Assembly (NCBI GenBank): GCA_965229345.1
Contig: OZ245872.1
Location: 2,728,001 to 2,792,000 of the forward strand
Direction of reading: 5' to 3'
Length of the DNA stretch: 64,000 nucleotides
Source: PBB1 sp965229345
GTDB lineage: Bacteria; Pseudomonadota; Gammaproteobacteria; Burkholderiales; Burkholderiaceae_C
The notes below the pieces were generated by a model. That model was not told the origin of the DNA. It saw only the letters and a list, made by a program, of their open reading frames with translations, and searched no databases. Shown one piece after another: positions 10,550 through 19,797 of the stretch; the stretch's first letter is position 1; every line of letters begins with the position of its first letter. The position numbers and the translations under genes were made by a program.

Positions 10550-12892
10550 TCAGGCCGAGGACGAGAGCTGTCCGCGCAGCGGCAACTGCCGAATGCGCTT
10601 GCCCACGGCCGCCTGAATCGCGTTCATCAGTGCCGGCGCCATGACCGGAACTCCCGGCTCGCCCACTCCGCCCAACGGGGCGTCGAAATTGCTCGACGGC
10701 ATCAGGTGCACCACGATCTTCTTCGGTGCCCTGTTCATGCGGAGCATCTCGAACTGATGGAAGTTGTCTTGTTGCGGTCGGCCCTGCTTGAACGTGACTT
10801 CGCTGACCAATGCCTGGCTCAGTCCCATGACACAAGCCCCCTCGATCTGAGAGCGGATGCGGTCGGGGTTGATCTGCGGTCCGCAATCGACCGCCACATC
10901 GACCCGCGGAATCACGATCTCGCCCTTCGCGTCGATCACAACCTCGACCACCGCGGCGATGTACGTCACGAAGCTGTAGTGCGCCGCCAAGCCCTGCCCT
11001 CGGCCCTTCGGCATCTTGCGTCCCCATGACGCTTCCTTCGTCACGCGCTCGATCACACGACGCAGCCGCCCGGTATCGATCGGGTAGCGCTGCGGTGATT
11101 CGCCGTGGTTCCAGTTCTCACCGATCTTCGTCGGGTCGATCTGCCTGTCGGGGCCCAGCAACTCGAGCAGGAAGTCGCGATGATCCTTGCCCTGCGCCTG
11201 CGCCACCTCTGCAACGAAGGACTGTGTCGCGAATGCATGCTGGATGTTGTTCACCGAGCGCAGCCAGCCGATGCGGGTATGCGCCGTCGCCTCGGGGTTC
11301 TCCATGCGCACATTCGGAATCGCGTACGGCATGTTGGTCAGGCCGAGACCGAGTTCGAAGGGCGCGAGGTGCTTCGGGTCGGGCGCGAAGATGGAGACGA
11401 TGGTGGGCTCCGCGCTGCGGTGCAGCCACGCCGTGACCTTTCCGCTCGCATCGACGCCCGCCTCCAGGTGCTGGGCCGTCACGGTGTGAAAGTAGTCGTG
11501 GTGCAGATCGTCTTCGCGCGTCCACGTCAGTTTGACCGGCGTGCTGCCGAGTTCCTTCGACACGAGCGCCGCCTCCAGCACGAAGTCGCACTTCGACTTG
11601 CGGCCGAAGCCACCGCCGAGCAGCGTCACGTTCACGGTGATGTTCTCGGGCGAGAGATTCAGCCGCTTGGCGAGGCGATCGACTGCGGCCTGAGGCGCTT
11701 GGGTCGGCGCCCAGACCTCGCACTTGCCGCCGCTGATGCGCGCCGTGGCCACTGGGGGTTCCATCGTCGCGTGGGCGTAGTGAGGCACGTAGTAGTTCGC
11801 TTCAATGCGCCTGGCGGCGTTCGCGAGAGCGGCATAGACGTCGCCCTCGTTGCGGACCTCTTTGCCACCCGGCTGCGACACCGCCGCTTCGAGTTCCTTG
11901 CGGAAGCTGTCGGAGTCGTAGTTGCCGTGCGCGCCGTCGTTCCATTCGATCTTCAGCAGGCTGCGCCCCTTGACCGCGGCCCAGGTGTCCTTGCCGACAA
12001 CGACGACGCCACCGATCGGCTGGAACTCCGACGGCGGCGGCGTGCCCTCGAGCGCGAAGACCTTCAGCACGCCCGGGACCTTCAGCGCGTCGCTGGCGTC
12101 AAACGACTTGACCTGGCCACCGAGTACCGGCGGGCGCGCAACCACGGCGTAGACCATGCCCGGCAGGCGCGTGTCGATGCCGAACTGCGCGGTGCCGGTG
12201 GCGATCGCCTTGCCGTCCGTCAGGAACGCATCGTTCTTGCCGATGTAGCGGTATTGCTTGGGATCCTTGAGCTTGAGCGTGGCGGCCGCAGGCACCTCGA
12301 GCGAGGCGGCAGCCAGCGCGAGTGCACCATAGCCCAGCCTTCGGCCGCTGGGTTGGTGGATCACTTGATGGTTGTGCGCATGAACCTGGTCGACCGGCAC
12401 CTTCCACTTCGCCGCGGCAGCCTGTTCGAGCATGGTGCGAGCGCTGGCACCGCACCGTCGCATCGGGTCGAACCAATGACGAGTGGTGCGCGAACCGTCG
12501 GTGTCCTGGTTGCCGTACCTGGGTTCGTCGCCGGGCGCCTGAACCACCTTCACGCGCTTCCAGTCGGCTTCCAACTCATCGGCAACGATCCTCGGCAAGC
12601 TGGTACGAACACCCTGGCCCATCTCCGACCGGTTGACGACGATGCTGACCGTTCCATCAGGTGCGATCGACACGTAGACCTTCGGGTTGTCAATCACGCC
12701 GTGTGGCATGGCGTCGCCACCGTACTTCTGCGGCTCCTGCGCTGCGGATCCGATGCCCGGCAGGCCTACATACAAAACCAGGCCGGTGAGTGGAATGCCC
12801 TTCAACAACGAGCGCCGCGTCGGCCCGGAGCTTGGCGAGACTGCAGAGGTATCCGCAACGTTCACCCACTTCGCCAAGTCGTTCGCGATCAT
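10550..12892 (-). CDS. Molybdenum hydroxylase large subunit (isoquinoline 1-oxidoreductase beta type)
   Basis: 780 residues from ATG 12892. This is the molybdopterin cytosine dinucleotide-binding subunit of a xanthine dehydrogenase-family enzyme. A Tat-type signal (TRRSLLKG then a hydrophobic stretch) marks it for periplasmic export. Landmarks include VNRSEMGQGVRTSLP, LLGGGFGRKSKCDFVLEA and, near the end, GGVGEPGVPVMAPALMNAI with the catalytic Glu of the GVGEPG motif. The two-subunit layout without a FAD protein matches IorAB-like or nicotinate/aldehyde dehydrogenases that pass electrons to cytochromes. The substrate cannot be predicted. Confidence 0.9.
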   Translation of the reverse strand: MIANDLAKWVNVADTSAVSPSSGPTRRSLLKGIPLTGLVLYVGLPGIGSAAQEPQKYGGDAMPHGVIDNPKVYVSIAPDGTVSIVVNRSEMGQGVRTSLPRIVADELEADWKRVKVVQAPGDEPRYGNQDTDGSRTTRHWFDPMRRCGASARTMLEQAAAAKWKVPVDQVHAHNHQVIHQPSGRRLGYGALALAAASLEVPAAATLKLKDPKQYRYIGKNDAFLTDGKAIATGTAQFGIDTRLPGMVYAVVARPPVLGGQVKSFDASDALKVPGVLKVFALEGTPPPSEFQPIGGVVVVGKDTWAAVKGRSLLKIEWNDGAHGNYDSDSFRKELEAAVSQPGGKEVRNEGDVYAALANAARRIEANYYVPHYAHATMEPPVATARISGGKCEVWAPTQAPQAAVDRLAKRLNLSPENITVNVTLLGGGFGRKSKCDFVLEAALVSKELGSTPVKLTWTREDDLHHDYFHTVTAQHLEAGVDASGKVTAWLHRSAEPTIVSIFAPDPKHLAPFELGLGLTNMPYAIPNVRMENPEATAHTRIGWLRSVNNIQHAFATQSFVAEVAQAQGKDHRDFLLELLGPDRQIDPTKIGENWNHGESPQRYPIDTGRLRRVIERVTKEASWGRKMPKGRGQGLAAHYSFVTYIAAVVEVVIDAKGEIVIPRVDVAVDCGPQINPDRIRSQIEGACVMGLSQALVSEVTFKQGRPQQDNFHQFEMLRMNRAPKKIVVHLMPSSNFDAPLGGVGEPGVPVMAPALMNAIQAAVGKRIRQLPLRGQLSSSA

Positions 12893-13356
12893 GCTGCGTC
12901 TCCCGCGATGCCGGCGGCCGTCTTGATGGCCGCGCGTATGCGCGTGTACGTTCCGCAGCGACACAGGTTGCCGGCCATCGCGGTCTCGATGTCAGCGTCA
13001 CTCGGCTTGCCGTTGCCGTTGAGCAGTGCCGTCGCACTCATGATTTGCCCTGCCTGGCAGTAACCGCACTGCGGCACACCGATCGTCTGCCAGGCCGCCT
13101 GTACCGCCGCGCCCGTTTTGGTCGCCCCGACACCTTCGATCGTTGTCACTTTCCTGCCCTCGACCGAGCTGACAGGCGTCACGCAGGCACGCACGGGGAT
13201 GCCGTCGAGATGAACCGTGCAGGCACCGCACATCGCCATGCCGCAGCCGAACTTGGTGCCCGTCATCCCCAGGTGGTCGCGCAGGACCCACAGCAGCGGG
13301 GTGTCTTCGGGGGCGTCGATCACGGTGGAACGGCCGTTGATGTGCAGTGTCGTCAT
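12889..13356 (-). CDS. [2Fe-2S] subunit of molybdenum hydroxylase (IorA type)
   Basis: 155 residues. The plant-type [2Fe-2S] motif (FGCGMAMCGACTVHLDG) is in the N-terminal half and the second cluster motif (CGYCQAGQIM with CRCGTY) in the C-terminal helical domain. Start ATG 13356 has a GGAGAG ribosome site 7 bp upstream. Its TGA overlaps the large-subunit ATG by four bases (ATGA), so the two subunits are made together. Confidence 0.94.
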   Translation of the reverse strand: MTTLHINGRSTVIDAPEDTPLLWVLRDHLGMTGTKFGCGMAMCGACTVHLDGIPVRACVTPVSSVEGRKVTTIEGVGATKTGAAVQAAWQTIGVPQCGYCQAGQIMSATALLNGNGKPSDADIETAMAGNLCRCGTYTRIRAAIKTAAGIAGDAA

Positions 13357-13498
13357 TGGTTTCTCTCCAGTCACTACGTCGTGCGGAAGGCGGGGCTGCC
13401 AGGGTTCGCCTGCGCCTGTCCGCGATGACGATGTATCAGCCCCGTGATAGCCACAACTCTAGCGATGCTTTGCGCACCAGAAAAATCAACGCCTAAGC

Positions 13499-14803
13499 TC
13501 AGGCGGCTGGCAGAAAAATTTCCTGCAAATCATTGAGCAGGTCATACCCGCGCGGCGTGGGCTGGATCCAGTTCGGCTCGCGCCGCAGCAGGCCCTTGCG
13601 CACCGCCTCGTCCAGCGCGCGCTCGATCGAGCTCAGCGGCAGGCCGGTGCGCTCGGTGTAGCGCGCCAGCTCGACGCCTTCTTTCAACCGCAGCCCGTTG
13701 AGCATGAACTCGAACGGCAGCTGCTTGCGCGCCACTTCTTCGTCCTGCGCGATCGCCCGACCCGCGAGCGCATTCGTCATGTAGGTCGACGGATCGCGAA
13801 AGCGCACCTGGCGCACCACCCGGTGCGGGTAGCTGAGCTTGCTGTGCGCGCCGGTGCCGATGCCGAGGTAGTCGCCGAACTGCCAGTAGTTCAGGTTGTG
13901 CGCGCAGCGGTGGCCCGGCCGCGCGAAGGCCGACACCTCGTAGCGCGACAGGCCGGCCGCTTCGGTCGCCTGCGCAATGCGGTCGAGCATGTCGAACGCG
14001 GTGTCGTCGTCGGGCACCGCAAGGTCGCCGGTGGGTGGGTGCTTCGCGAACAACGTGTTGGGCTCGATCGTCAGGTGGTAGATCGACAGATGGGGCGGAT
14101 GAAACGCCAGCGCGGCGGCCAGATCCGCCTCCAGTTCGGCCAGCGTCTGTCCGGGCAGCGCGTACATCAGGTCGAGGTTGTAGGTGTCAAAGGCTTCGCT
14201 GGCCTCGGCCAACGCTGCCCTCGCCTGCGCGCCGTCGTGCACACGGCCGAGCGCAGCGAGCTTGGCGTCGTCGAAGCTCTGCACGCCGACCGACAGGCGC
14301 GTGACACCCGCCGCGCGGTAACCGCGAAAGCGGTCGCGCTCGAAGGTGCCCGGGTTGGCCTCCATCGTGACCTCGCAGCCAGGCTCCAGCGGCAGCCGGG
14401 CGCGGATGTCGGTGATCAGCTGATCGATGCGGTCGGGCGGAAACAAACTCGGCGTGCCGCCACCGATGAACACCGTGTGGATGCGCCGGCCCCAGATGAA
14501 TGGCAGCGCAGCTTCCAGATCGCAGCGCAGCGCGTCGAGGTAGCGGTCGAACGGCAGCGTCTGCGAACCATCGCCCCCATCGACGGCGCGACGCTCGTGG
14601 GAGTTGAAGTCGCAGTAGGGGCACTTCTTCAGGCACCACGGCAGGTGCACGTACAACGACAGCGGCGGCAGCACCGACAAGTTCAATGTGCCAGGTCGCA
14701 GGTAGCGGGCCAGCAACTGGTTCGGGTCGACGTCGACAGCGGCCGATGCCGACTCCGAGCCATCGGCGGGCACGATCGCTGGCAGCACCGTGCGATCAGC
14801 CAA
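13499..14803 (-). CDS. hemW: Radical SAM haem chaperone HemW
   Basis: 434 residues. The radical SAM motif CLKKCPYC (CX3CX2C) with F/DFNSHE after it, then GGGTPSLF and a C-terminal HemW domain identify the family, formerly annotated as HemN-like coproporphyrinogen oxidase. It lacks the features of true HemN. It should bind haem and deliver it to haem proteins. Its start overlaps the end of rdgB by eight bases, in the conserved rph-rdgB-hemW order. Confidence 0.93.
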   Translation of the reverse strand: MADRTVLPAIVPADGSESASAAVDVDPNQLLARYLRPGTLNLSVLPPLSLYVHLPWCLKKCPYCDFNSHERRAVDGGDGSQTLPFDRYLDALRCDLEAALPFIWGRRIHTVFIGGGTPSLFPPDRIDQLITDIRARLPLEPGCEVTMEANPGTFERDRFRGYRAAGVTRLSVGVQSFDDAKLAALGRVHDGAQARAALAEASEAFDTYNLDLMYALPGQTLAELEADLAAALAFHPPHLSIYHLTIEPNTLFAKHPPTGDLAVPDDDTAFDMLDRIAQATEAAGLSRYEVSAFARPGHRCAHNLNYWQFGDYLGIGTGAHSKLSYPHRVVRQVRFRDPSTYMTNALAGRAIAQDEEVARKQLPFEFMLNGLRLKEGVELARYTERTGLPLSSIERALDEAVRKGLLRREPNWIQPTPRGYDLLNDLQEIFLPAA

Positions 14804-15410
14804 GGCCCCAGACCTCGCGCATCTGCCGCAGCATCTCGCGCGATGCGAGGCCGCGGTGGCTGCGCTCGTTTTTCTCCGCGGGGCTCATTTCGGCGACCGT
14901 TCGTTCGCACTCGGGGATGTACAGCAAGGGGTCGTAGCCGAAGCCGGACTCACCGCGCAGCGCGGGCCAGATCACACCGGCCCAGCGGCCCATGGCCACG
15001 AGCGGCTGCGGGTCATCGGCCGAACGCACCGCCACCAAGGCGCAGACGAAACGTGCGCTGCGCTGTGCCGCCTCGGGAAACGCGGAGAGCTTGTCCAGCA
15101 GCACGCGGTTGTTGGCGGCATCGCCCTTCGGCTGGCCATGGTCTTCGGCATACCGTGCCGAGCGCACGCCCGGCGCGCCGCCCAGCGCGTCGACGCACAG
15201 ACCCGAGTCGTCGGCGATGGCCGCAGCCCCTGCAAGTCGCGCCGCATGGCGGGCTTTCGCGAGCGCGTTTTCGAGGAAAGTCAGGTGCGGCTCGTCGGCC
15301 TCGGGTATGCCGAGGTCACCCTGCCGCACCAGCCCCAGGTCCAGCGGCGCGAACAAGGCCTGCAGTTCGGCCAGCTTGCCCGCGTTGTTTGAGGCCAGCA
15401 CCAGCTTCAT
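14796..15410 (-). CDS. rdgB: XTP/dITP diphosphatase (Ham1/RdgB)
   Basis: 204 residues, full length. It cleanses the nucleotide pool of dITP and XTP. The N-terminal LASNNAGKLAELQALF loop, ADDSGLCVDALGGAPGVRSARYA and GFGYDPLLYIPE are the family's substrate and Mg sites. It lies four bases from rph on the same strand. Confidence 0.96.
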   Translation of the reverse strand: MKLVLASNNAGKLAELQALFAPLDLGLVRQGDLGIPEADEPHLTFLENALAKARHAARLAGAAAIADDSGLCVDALGGAPGVRSARYAEDHGQPKGDAANNRVLLDKLSAFPEAAQRSARFVCALVAVRSADDPQPLVAMGRWAGVIWPALRGESGFGYDPLLYIPECERTVAEMSPAEKNERSHRGLASREMLRQMREVWGLG

Positions 15411-15414
15411 CGCC

Positions 15415-16140
15415 TCACAGGCCCAATGCCTGGCGCTGTGCGGCCACCAACTGGCGGATGCCCTGGTCGGCCAGCTGCAGCAGCTGGTCCATCTCGGCGC
15501 GCGAGAACGACGCGCCTTCGGCGGTGCCCTGCACTTCGACGAAGCCGCCTGCCCCGGTCATCACCACGTTCATGTCGGTGTCGCAGGCCGAGTCTTCGAT
15601 GTATTCCAGATCGAGCAACGGTGTGCCGTCGACGATGCCAACCGACACCGCCGCGACGAAATCGCGGATCGGCGACGCGGCCAGCTTGCTTTGCGCGAAC
15701 AGGCCGGTCACCGCATCGTGGGCGGCCACGAAGGCGCCGGTGATGGCCGCGGTGCGCGTGCCGCCGTCGGCCTGGATCACGTCGCAGTCGAGCGAGATCG
15801 TGCGTTCGCCGAGCGCCTTCAGATCGAACACGCAGCGCAGCGAACGGCCGATCAGGCGCTGGATCTCCTGCGTGCGACCGCTCTGCTTGCCCTTGGCCGC
15901 CTCGCGGTCGCTGCGGGTGTGGGTGGCGCGGGGCAGCATGCCGTATTCGGCGGTGACCCAGCCCTCGCCCGAACCGCGCTTATGCGGTGGCACCTTTTCC
16001 TCGACGGAGGCGGTGCACACCACCTGGGTATCGCCGAACTCGATCAGCACCGAGCCCTCGGCGTGCTTGGTGTAATGGCGGGTGATGCGAAGCGGCCGCA
16101 GCGCATCGACGCCGCGCCCTTGCGTGCGTGTGAAACTCAT
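15415..16140 (-). CDS. rph: Ribonuclease PH
   Basis: 241 residues from ATG 16140. RNase PH is a phosphate-dependent 3'-5' exoribonuclease that trims tRNA 3' ends. The conserved blocks GSVLIEFGDTQVVCTASVEE, GWVTAEYGMLPRATHTR, RTQEIQRLIGRSLR and DCDVIQADGGTRTAAITGA are intact. An upstream in-frame reading is possible but starts before the conserved N-terminus. Confidence 0.96.
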   Translation of the reverse strand: MSFTRTQGRGVDALRPLRITRHYTKHAEGSVLIEFGDTQVVCTASVEEKVPPHKRGSGEGWVTAEYGMLPRATHTRSDREAAKGKQSGRTQEIQRLIGRSLRCVFDLKALGERTISLDCDVIQADGGTRTAAITGAFVAAHDAVTGLFAQSKLAASPIRDFVAAVSVGIVDGTPLLDLEYIEDSACDTDMNVVMTGAGGFVEVQGTAEGASFSRAEMDQLLQLADQGIRQLVAAQRQALGL

Positions 16141-16150
16141 TCTTGAACCC

Positions 16151-17059
16151 TCAGGTTTTTTTTGGGGACGACGAGCGCCGGATGGCGTCGTTGATTTCCT
16201 TGATCGAGCGTTCGATCTCGGCATCGTCGAGGTCGTCGATCACATCGTGTCCGAGCACACTCGCCTGGATGGTCGAGGCGAACACCTCTTCGCCCAGCTC
16301 TTGCGTGGACACGCCAGTGGCGGCTTCGGAGGTTTCCCACTCGATGGCCATCACCGACACGTTGTCGCACTTCGGCCCACCGTTGCGCAACGCCTGCTCG
16401 ACCAGCTCGGGCACCGCTTCGGTGATCGTGTGCTGCGCCAGCTGCTCGGTGATGGACGCATCGGTGACGGTGCTCCAGAGCCCGTCCGAACACAGCATCA
16501 GCCGATCGCCGCCTTGCAGCAGGAAGGGGCCGGTGGTGTCGATCACCGGCTTGCCAGGGCTGCCCAGGCAGGTGAACAGCACGTTGCGGTTCAGGCGCTC
16601 GCGCATCGGCACCACCGAATGAAGCGCGTCCTGCAGCTCGGAATACGAGTGGTCGCGGGTGCGGGCCACCAGCTTGTCGCCCCGCACGATGTACAGCCGC
16701 GAATCACCGCAGTGCGCCCAGTAGGCCGAGTCACCTTGCAGCACGCAGGCGATGATGGTGGTGCGCGGCGTGTCGGGCAACGCCTTCTGCGCCGAATAGC
16801 GCAGCAGCTGCTGGTGGCCGGCCATGATCGCCTGGTTCAGGAACGCGAGCGGATCGGCCAGCACCGGCTTGGCCTCGCGCTGGAACAGGGCCGACATGGT
16901 CTGCAGCGCGAGCTGCGACGCCACTTCGCCTTCCGGGTGCCCGCCCATGCCGTCGGCCACCGCGAACAAACCGGAGTCGCGGGTGTACGAATACCCCATG
17001 CGGTCTTCGTTCTTCTCGCGGCCGCCCTTGCGGCTGACCTGGTAGATGGAGAAGCGCAT
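16151..17059 (-). CDS. PP2C-type serine/threonine phosphatase
   Basis: 302 residues. The metal-binding motifs of PP2C are present: KNEDRMGY, FAVADGMGGHPEGE, AHCGDSRLY, DRLMLCSDGLWS and CDNVSVM. It should reverse protein Ser/Thr phosphorylation. In related genomes the partner kinase is encoded directly upstream in the same operon. Here that kinase is reduced to a fragment at 17,080, so the phosphatase is probably orphaned and may have lost its native promoter. Confidence 0.92.
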   Translation of the reverse strand: MRFSIYQVSRKGGREKNEDRMGYSYTRDSGLFAVADGMGGHPEGEVASQLALQTMSALFQREAKPVLADPLAFLNQAIMAGHQQLLRYSAQKALPDTPRTTIIACVLQGDSAYWAHCGDSRLYIVRGDKLVARTRDHSYSELQDALHSVVPMRERLNRNVLFTCLGSPGKPVIDTTGPFLLQGGDRLMLCSDGLWSTVTDASITEQLAQHTITEAVPELVEQALRNGGPKCDNVSVMAIEWETSEAATGVSTQELGEEVFASTIQASVLGHDVIDDLDDAEIERSIKEINDAIRRSSSPKKT

Positions 17060-17079
17060 GCAGTGGGCCTTGGGCCGGC

Positions 17080-17290
17080 TTACGCCTTGGCGCCTGTGGT
17101 CAGGTTCTCAAGCTGCATCTTCAGGCGTTCGCCGAAGCTCAGCTTGGTGTAGCGGCGTTCGGTTTCGCGCGCCAGCTCCTTCTGCAACGCGAACACGCTT
17201 TGCGGGCGCGACAGCGGATCGAGCGACATGCACCACTCGGTCACCTCGATCAGGTTGTCGATCAAAACATGTAAATCGGGCTGCACCCCG
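17080..17290 (-). pseudogene. Serine/threonine protein kinase, C-terminal fragment
   Basis: Only about 65 residues remain: a C-lobe helix ending EVTEWCMSLDPLSRPQSV (the ...LDP..RPQS motif of bacterial Ser/Thr kinases) and a short tail to TAG at the 3' end. The ATP-binding and catalytic loops are absent. Upstream of about 17,290 the sequence no longer reads as kinase, and a boundary-like repeat follows at 17,414. It lies 20 bp from the phosphatase gene. This looks like disruption by DNA insertion or rearrangement. The exact junction is estimated by eye. Confidence 0.7.
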
Positions 17291-17518
17291 CGCCAGACAA
17301 CGATTCTGCAATTCCGGCCTGATCCGAATCCTCCACTTTTCCCTCCATTCGGATGGGATGTGGTGAGACGCACCGGGTTGGCTTCGCTGGTCATCGCTTT
17401 GTAGGCCCTGCGATCACTCTAGCATGGCAGCGCTTGCGTCAAGGTCGATGGCATCACTTGGCCGAAGTGCATCGGGCTGAGGAAGCGACTTCATTTGGTT
17501 CTGCCCGCTGCGGCGTAG
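17291..17518. other. Junction region between kinase fragment and fic gene
   Basis: No gene recognised. 17,291-17,412 is of unknown origin and keeps an open minus-strand frame into the kinase fragment. 17,414-17,469 is the boundary repeat listed separately. The rest is a spacer of about 50 bp before the fic stop codon. Confidence 0.5.
17414..17469 (+). repeat. Island-boundary repeat, copy 1
   Basis: This 56-bp segment shares three blocks in the same order with 30,144-30,198: TCACTCTAGCA, GTCAAGG and CATCACTTGGCCGAAGTG. Spacing differs by one base. The last block contains the inverted repeat CACTT-GGCCG-AAGTG. A disrupted chromosomal gene (the kinase) is immediately to the left, and a fic gene to the right. 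Confidence 0.7.
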
Positions 17519-19048
17519 TCAAGGTTGCTCGAACGCCGACTGGATCGCCGCAACGGCGCCGGCAGCAAGGTGCTGGTCCTCCAGCGCCGGGAACTCCTTA
17601 ACCAGTTTTCCCGACACCTTGCCGCCGTTCTCGCGCACCGACCGGATGATGCGGTCGATGTCGCTGTCGGGACCTTCGATGACTTGCTTGACTCGCTCGC
17701 GCGCCACGCGCAGGCTGCGCAGGTACCCTGCTTCCTTGCGCATCTCCTGCTCGATGGTCAGCTGGACCACTTGGGCCAGGTACTCAACATGGTCAGTCAT
17801 GTCGGGGAAGCGCCAGGCCGGAAGTGCATCCTGGTAGGCGTCGAACTGCAAGTTGAAGCGCACGCCATCGTCGGCGATTTGTTCCGCGCCAAAGCGCCAA
17901 GCGTCGCTGTACTTGCGCATCAGCGGCTTCGAGAACAATTCGAGCACATGGTCGTAGCCGCGTCGGTTGATGACGGTACTGGTGATCGTGGCGGACACGG
18001 GCAGGATGAACGGTGCCGGAATGGCCTTGTCCCGTCGCAGCACATCGTTGATCAGGAAACGAGAGATGCGGCCGTTGCCGTCCGACATCGGGTGGATGTA
18101 CACGAAGCCGAACGACAGCACCGCGGCGCGCACAAGCGCAGCGGCCCCGACTGTGCGAAATGCAAAATCGCGCAAGCCGGACAACAACTCAGGCGCGTCG
18201 CTCCATCGGGGAGCGATGTAGTGAACCACCTCGGTGAAGCCATCCACCTCGCCGACGAAGACCGGTGAGCGGCGTACCCCGTAGCGCGTCGCCCGCGGCC
18301 CCAGGATCTGCGACTGAAGTTCACCGAGGGCGGCCTCCGACAGCGGCTCGTCGAATTGCCCGCAGCGCTGTTCCATCACCGAAGCGAAACGCCGCACCCG
18401 ATCGACGTGCTGCTCTTCGTGCTCGATCGCGAAGCTCGCCCGGCTCTCCTTGATGGTCAGCCAAACCACGCTGCGCAAGAGTACGTCCGCGCCGAACTCG
18501 CCCTCCAGATCGGCAAGGTGTTGCGCGCAGTCGTATTGCTCGGCTTGTCGCACGCGGGCGGTGCGCAGCACCAAGGGGCAATAGTCCCGCGTCCCCGGCA
18601 GGTTGTCGCGTACGCGCCAGCGCGGGTTGTTGACCGGGTGGCTTGCGGTCAGGTAGGTGTCCGCGTCGAGCGCCGGGACGTAGTTGCCGGCGGCCACACC
18701 ATGGAACGCCAAGTGTTGGCCGGTCAAATACTCATAGAAGAAGCCTGCCCGACGCGCGTACTGGCCCGTCGGCTCAGCCGCGACCCAAGCCTCCAGTTCG
18801 GCTGGCGGCGTCACAGCGAACAAGCGGGCCAGGAACTCCAGATGGATGCCCTCGTGCTTGAGCGCGAAGGTCAGGTGGCCCGCCAAGGTGTCGGCTGGCT
18901 TGGCTGCAGGCGGATAGTATTCGTGAACGTACCCATCTTCCCGCACTGTGGCGCGAGACTTCGCGATGGCACTGTCCGTACGAAACGCCTGCACCGGCGC
19001 AACGCCGTAGCGCTCAGCCAACCGTTGGTATCCGATCCAGTCCGACAC
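17519..19048 (-). CDS. Fic-domain AMPylase-like protein
   Basis: 509 residues. The Fic active-site motif is IHPMSDGNGRISRFL (family HPFxDGNGR), with the catalytic His, Asp and Arg intact. Upstream, SRASFAIEHEE resembles the autoinhibitory (S/T)xxxE helix of class II Fic proteins. The C-terminal ~130 residues include a winged-helix-like tail. It should transfer AMP or another nucleotide part to a hydroxyl on a target protein. No separate antitoxin gene is adjacent, which agrees with internal inhibition. It sits at the left edge of an accessory region. Confidence 0.85.
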   Translation of the reverse strand: MSDWIGYQRLAERYGVAPVQAFRTDSAIAKSRATVREDGYVHEYYPPAAKPADTLAGHLTFALKHEGIHLEFLARLFAVTPPAELEAWVAAEPTGQYARRAGFFYEYLTGQHLAFHGVAAGNYVPALDADTYLTASHPVNNPRWRVRDNLPGTRDYCPLVLRTARVRQAEQYDCAQHLADLEGEFGADVLLRSVVWLTIKESRASFAIEHEEQHVDRVRRFASVMEQRCGQFDEPLSEAALGELQSQILGPRATRYGVRRSPVFVGEVDGFTEVVHYIAPRWSDAPELLSGLRDFAFRTVGAAALVRAAVLSFGFVYIHPMSDGNGRISRFLINDVLRRDKAIPAPFILPVSATITSTVINRRGYDHVLELFSKPLMRKYSDAWRFGAEQIADDGVRFNLQFDAYQDALPAWRFPDMTDHVEYLAQVVQLTIEQEMRKEAGYLRSLRVARERVKQVIEGPDSDIDRIIRSVRENGGKVSGKLVKEFPALEDQHLAAGAVAAIQSAFEQP

Positions 19049-19273
19049 TTAGATTCCTGGAATTCTTCCCAGATTTGCTTAGCCGGTCACATTTTTGATT
19101 AGAAGCGCGGCAATCGTCAATAAATCAATTACTCAAACCGGAGGCTGACGTGGCCAAGCTCCAAGCAAACGAGGAGCGAACGCAGAGGTGACCCAAGGAG
19201 GGACGGTTGGCCGCAAGCCGTGAGACAAGGGCTGGCATGTACGCGCTCTGCAGGTGAACTGCCGCCCGCTTCA

Positions 19274-19795
19274 TCATTGCTGCCGGTCACATCGTGAACG
19301 GTGGGCACACCGGTCGCACACCTTGGGAGACCGCGCATAACGCGGCATCGCGCGCCCAGCCAGGATTTCCTCGCGCCGACGGTGCAGTTCAACAACTGCG
19401 TCTGCATCGAGAAGCGCGACGCGGTGGTGCCGGAGGGTGCGCCACCCGGTCGGTCTGAGGACGCTCACGAACGCATACGGTTCGACGATCTGGCCCGTTT
19501 GCATCTCGATCGCCAGCTTCTGCGCCGACAACTGGATGATGTCCGTGTCGTAGGGGCGATCGCGCCAGCGTGTCTTCAGTTCCACCAACACGAGAGAGCC
19601 GCCATGCAACCGGTACGCCCGGTCGGGCTTGGCCACCAGGCGGCTCGGATGTTCGATGCGGAACAACTGCTCCGCATAGGCAAGCTCCGCGCTCGCAAGC
19701 GCTCTCGGTCTGGACGCGCACTCGGCGACGACGGGGTCGACCAGCCGCCGTGCAAGCAGCAGCGCTGCCAGCGCAAGGAATCCAATCCACGCCAT
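19274..19795 (-). CDS. Membrane-anchored Cas4-like PD-(D/E)XK nuclease, copy 1
   Basis: 173 residues from ATG 19795. One N-terminal hydrophobic segment (~residues 2-16) is followed by a compact PD-(D/E)XK core: Asp58 in KPDRAYRL, Glu72 and Lys74 in VELKTR, and QLSAQKLA as the QhXXY-like helix. Three cysteines, C160, C163 and C169, form a CX2CX5C cluster at the C-terminus, as in Cas4/Dna2 iron-sulfur nucleases. No cas gene or CRISPR array is nearby. A paralogue is at 41,922-42,524. A nuclease role is inferred from motifs only. Confidence 0.72.
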   Translation of the reverse strand: MAWIGFLALAALLLARRLVDPVVAECASRPRALASAELAYAEQLFRIEHPSRLVAKPDRAYRLHGGSLVLVELKTRWRDRPYDTDIIQLSAQKLAIEMQTGQIVEPYAFVSVLRPTGWRTLRHHRVALLDADAVVELHRRREEILAGRAMPRYARSPKVCDRCAHRSRCDRQQ

Positions 19796-19797
19796 CG

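Noticed and set aside
11105..13063. 652-residue plus-strand open frame opposite the molybdenum hydroxylase
   Set aside because: Antisense shadow of a strongly conserved enzyme in GC-rich DNA.
13823..16075. 750-residue plus-strand open frame opposite hemW, rdgB and rph
   Set aside because: It is the antisense shadow of three well-conserved genes; its product is Arg/Ala-rich with no recognisable domain.
19274..19795. CRISPR-Cas association suggested by the Cas4-like nuclease
   Set aside because: No repeat-spacer array and no cas1, cas2 or effector gene in the window; the membrane helix also differs from Cas4.
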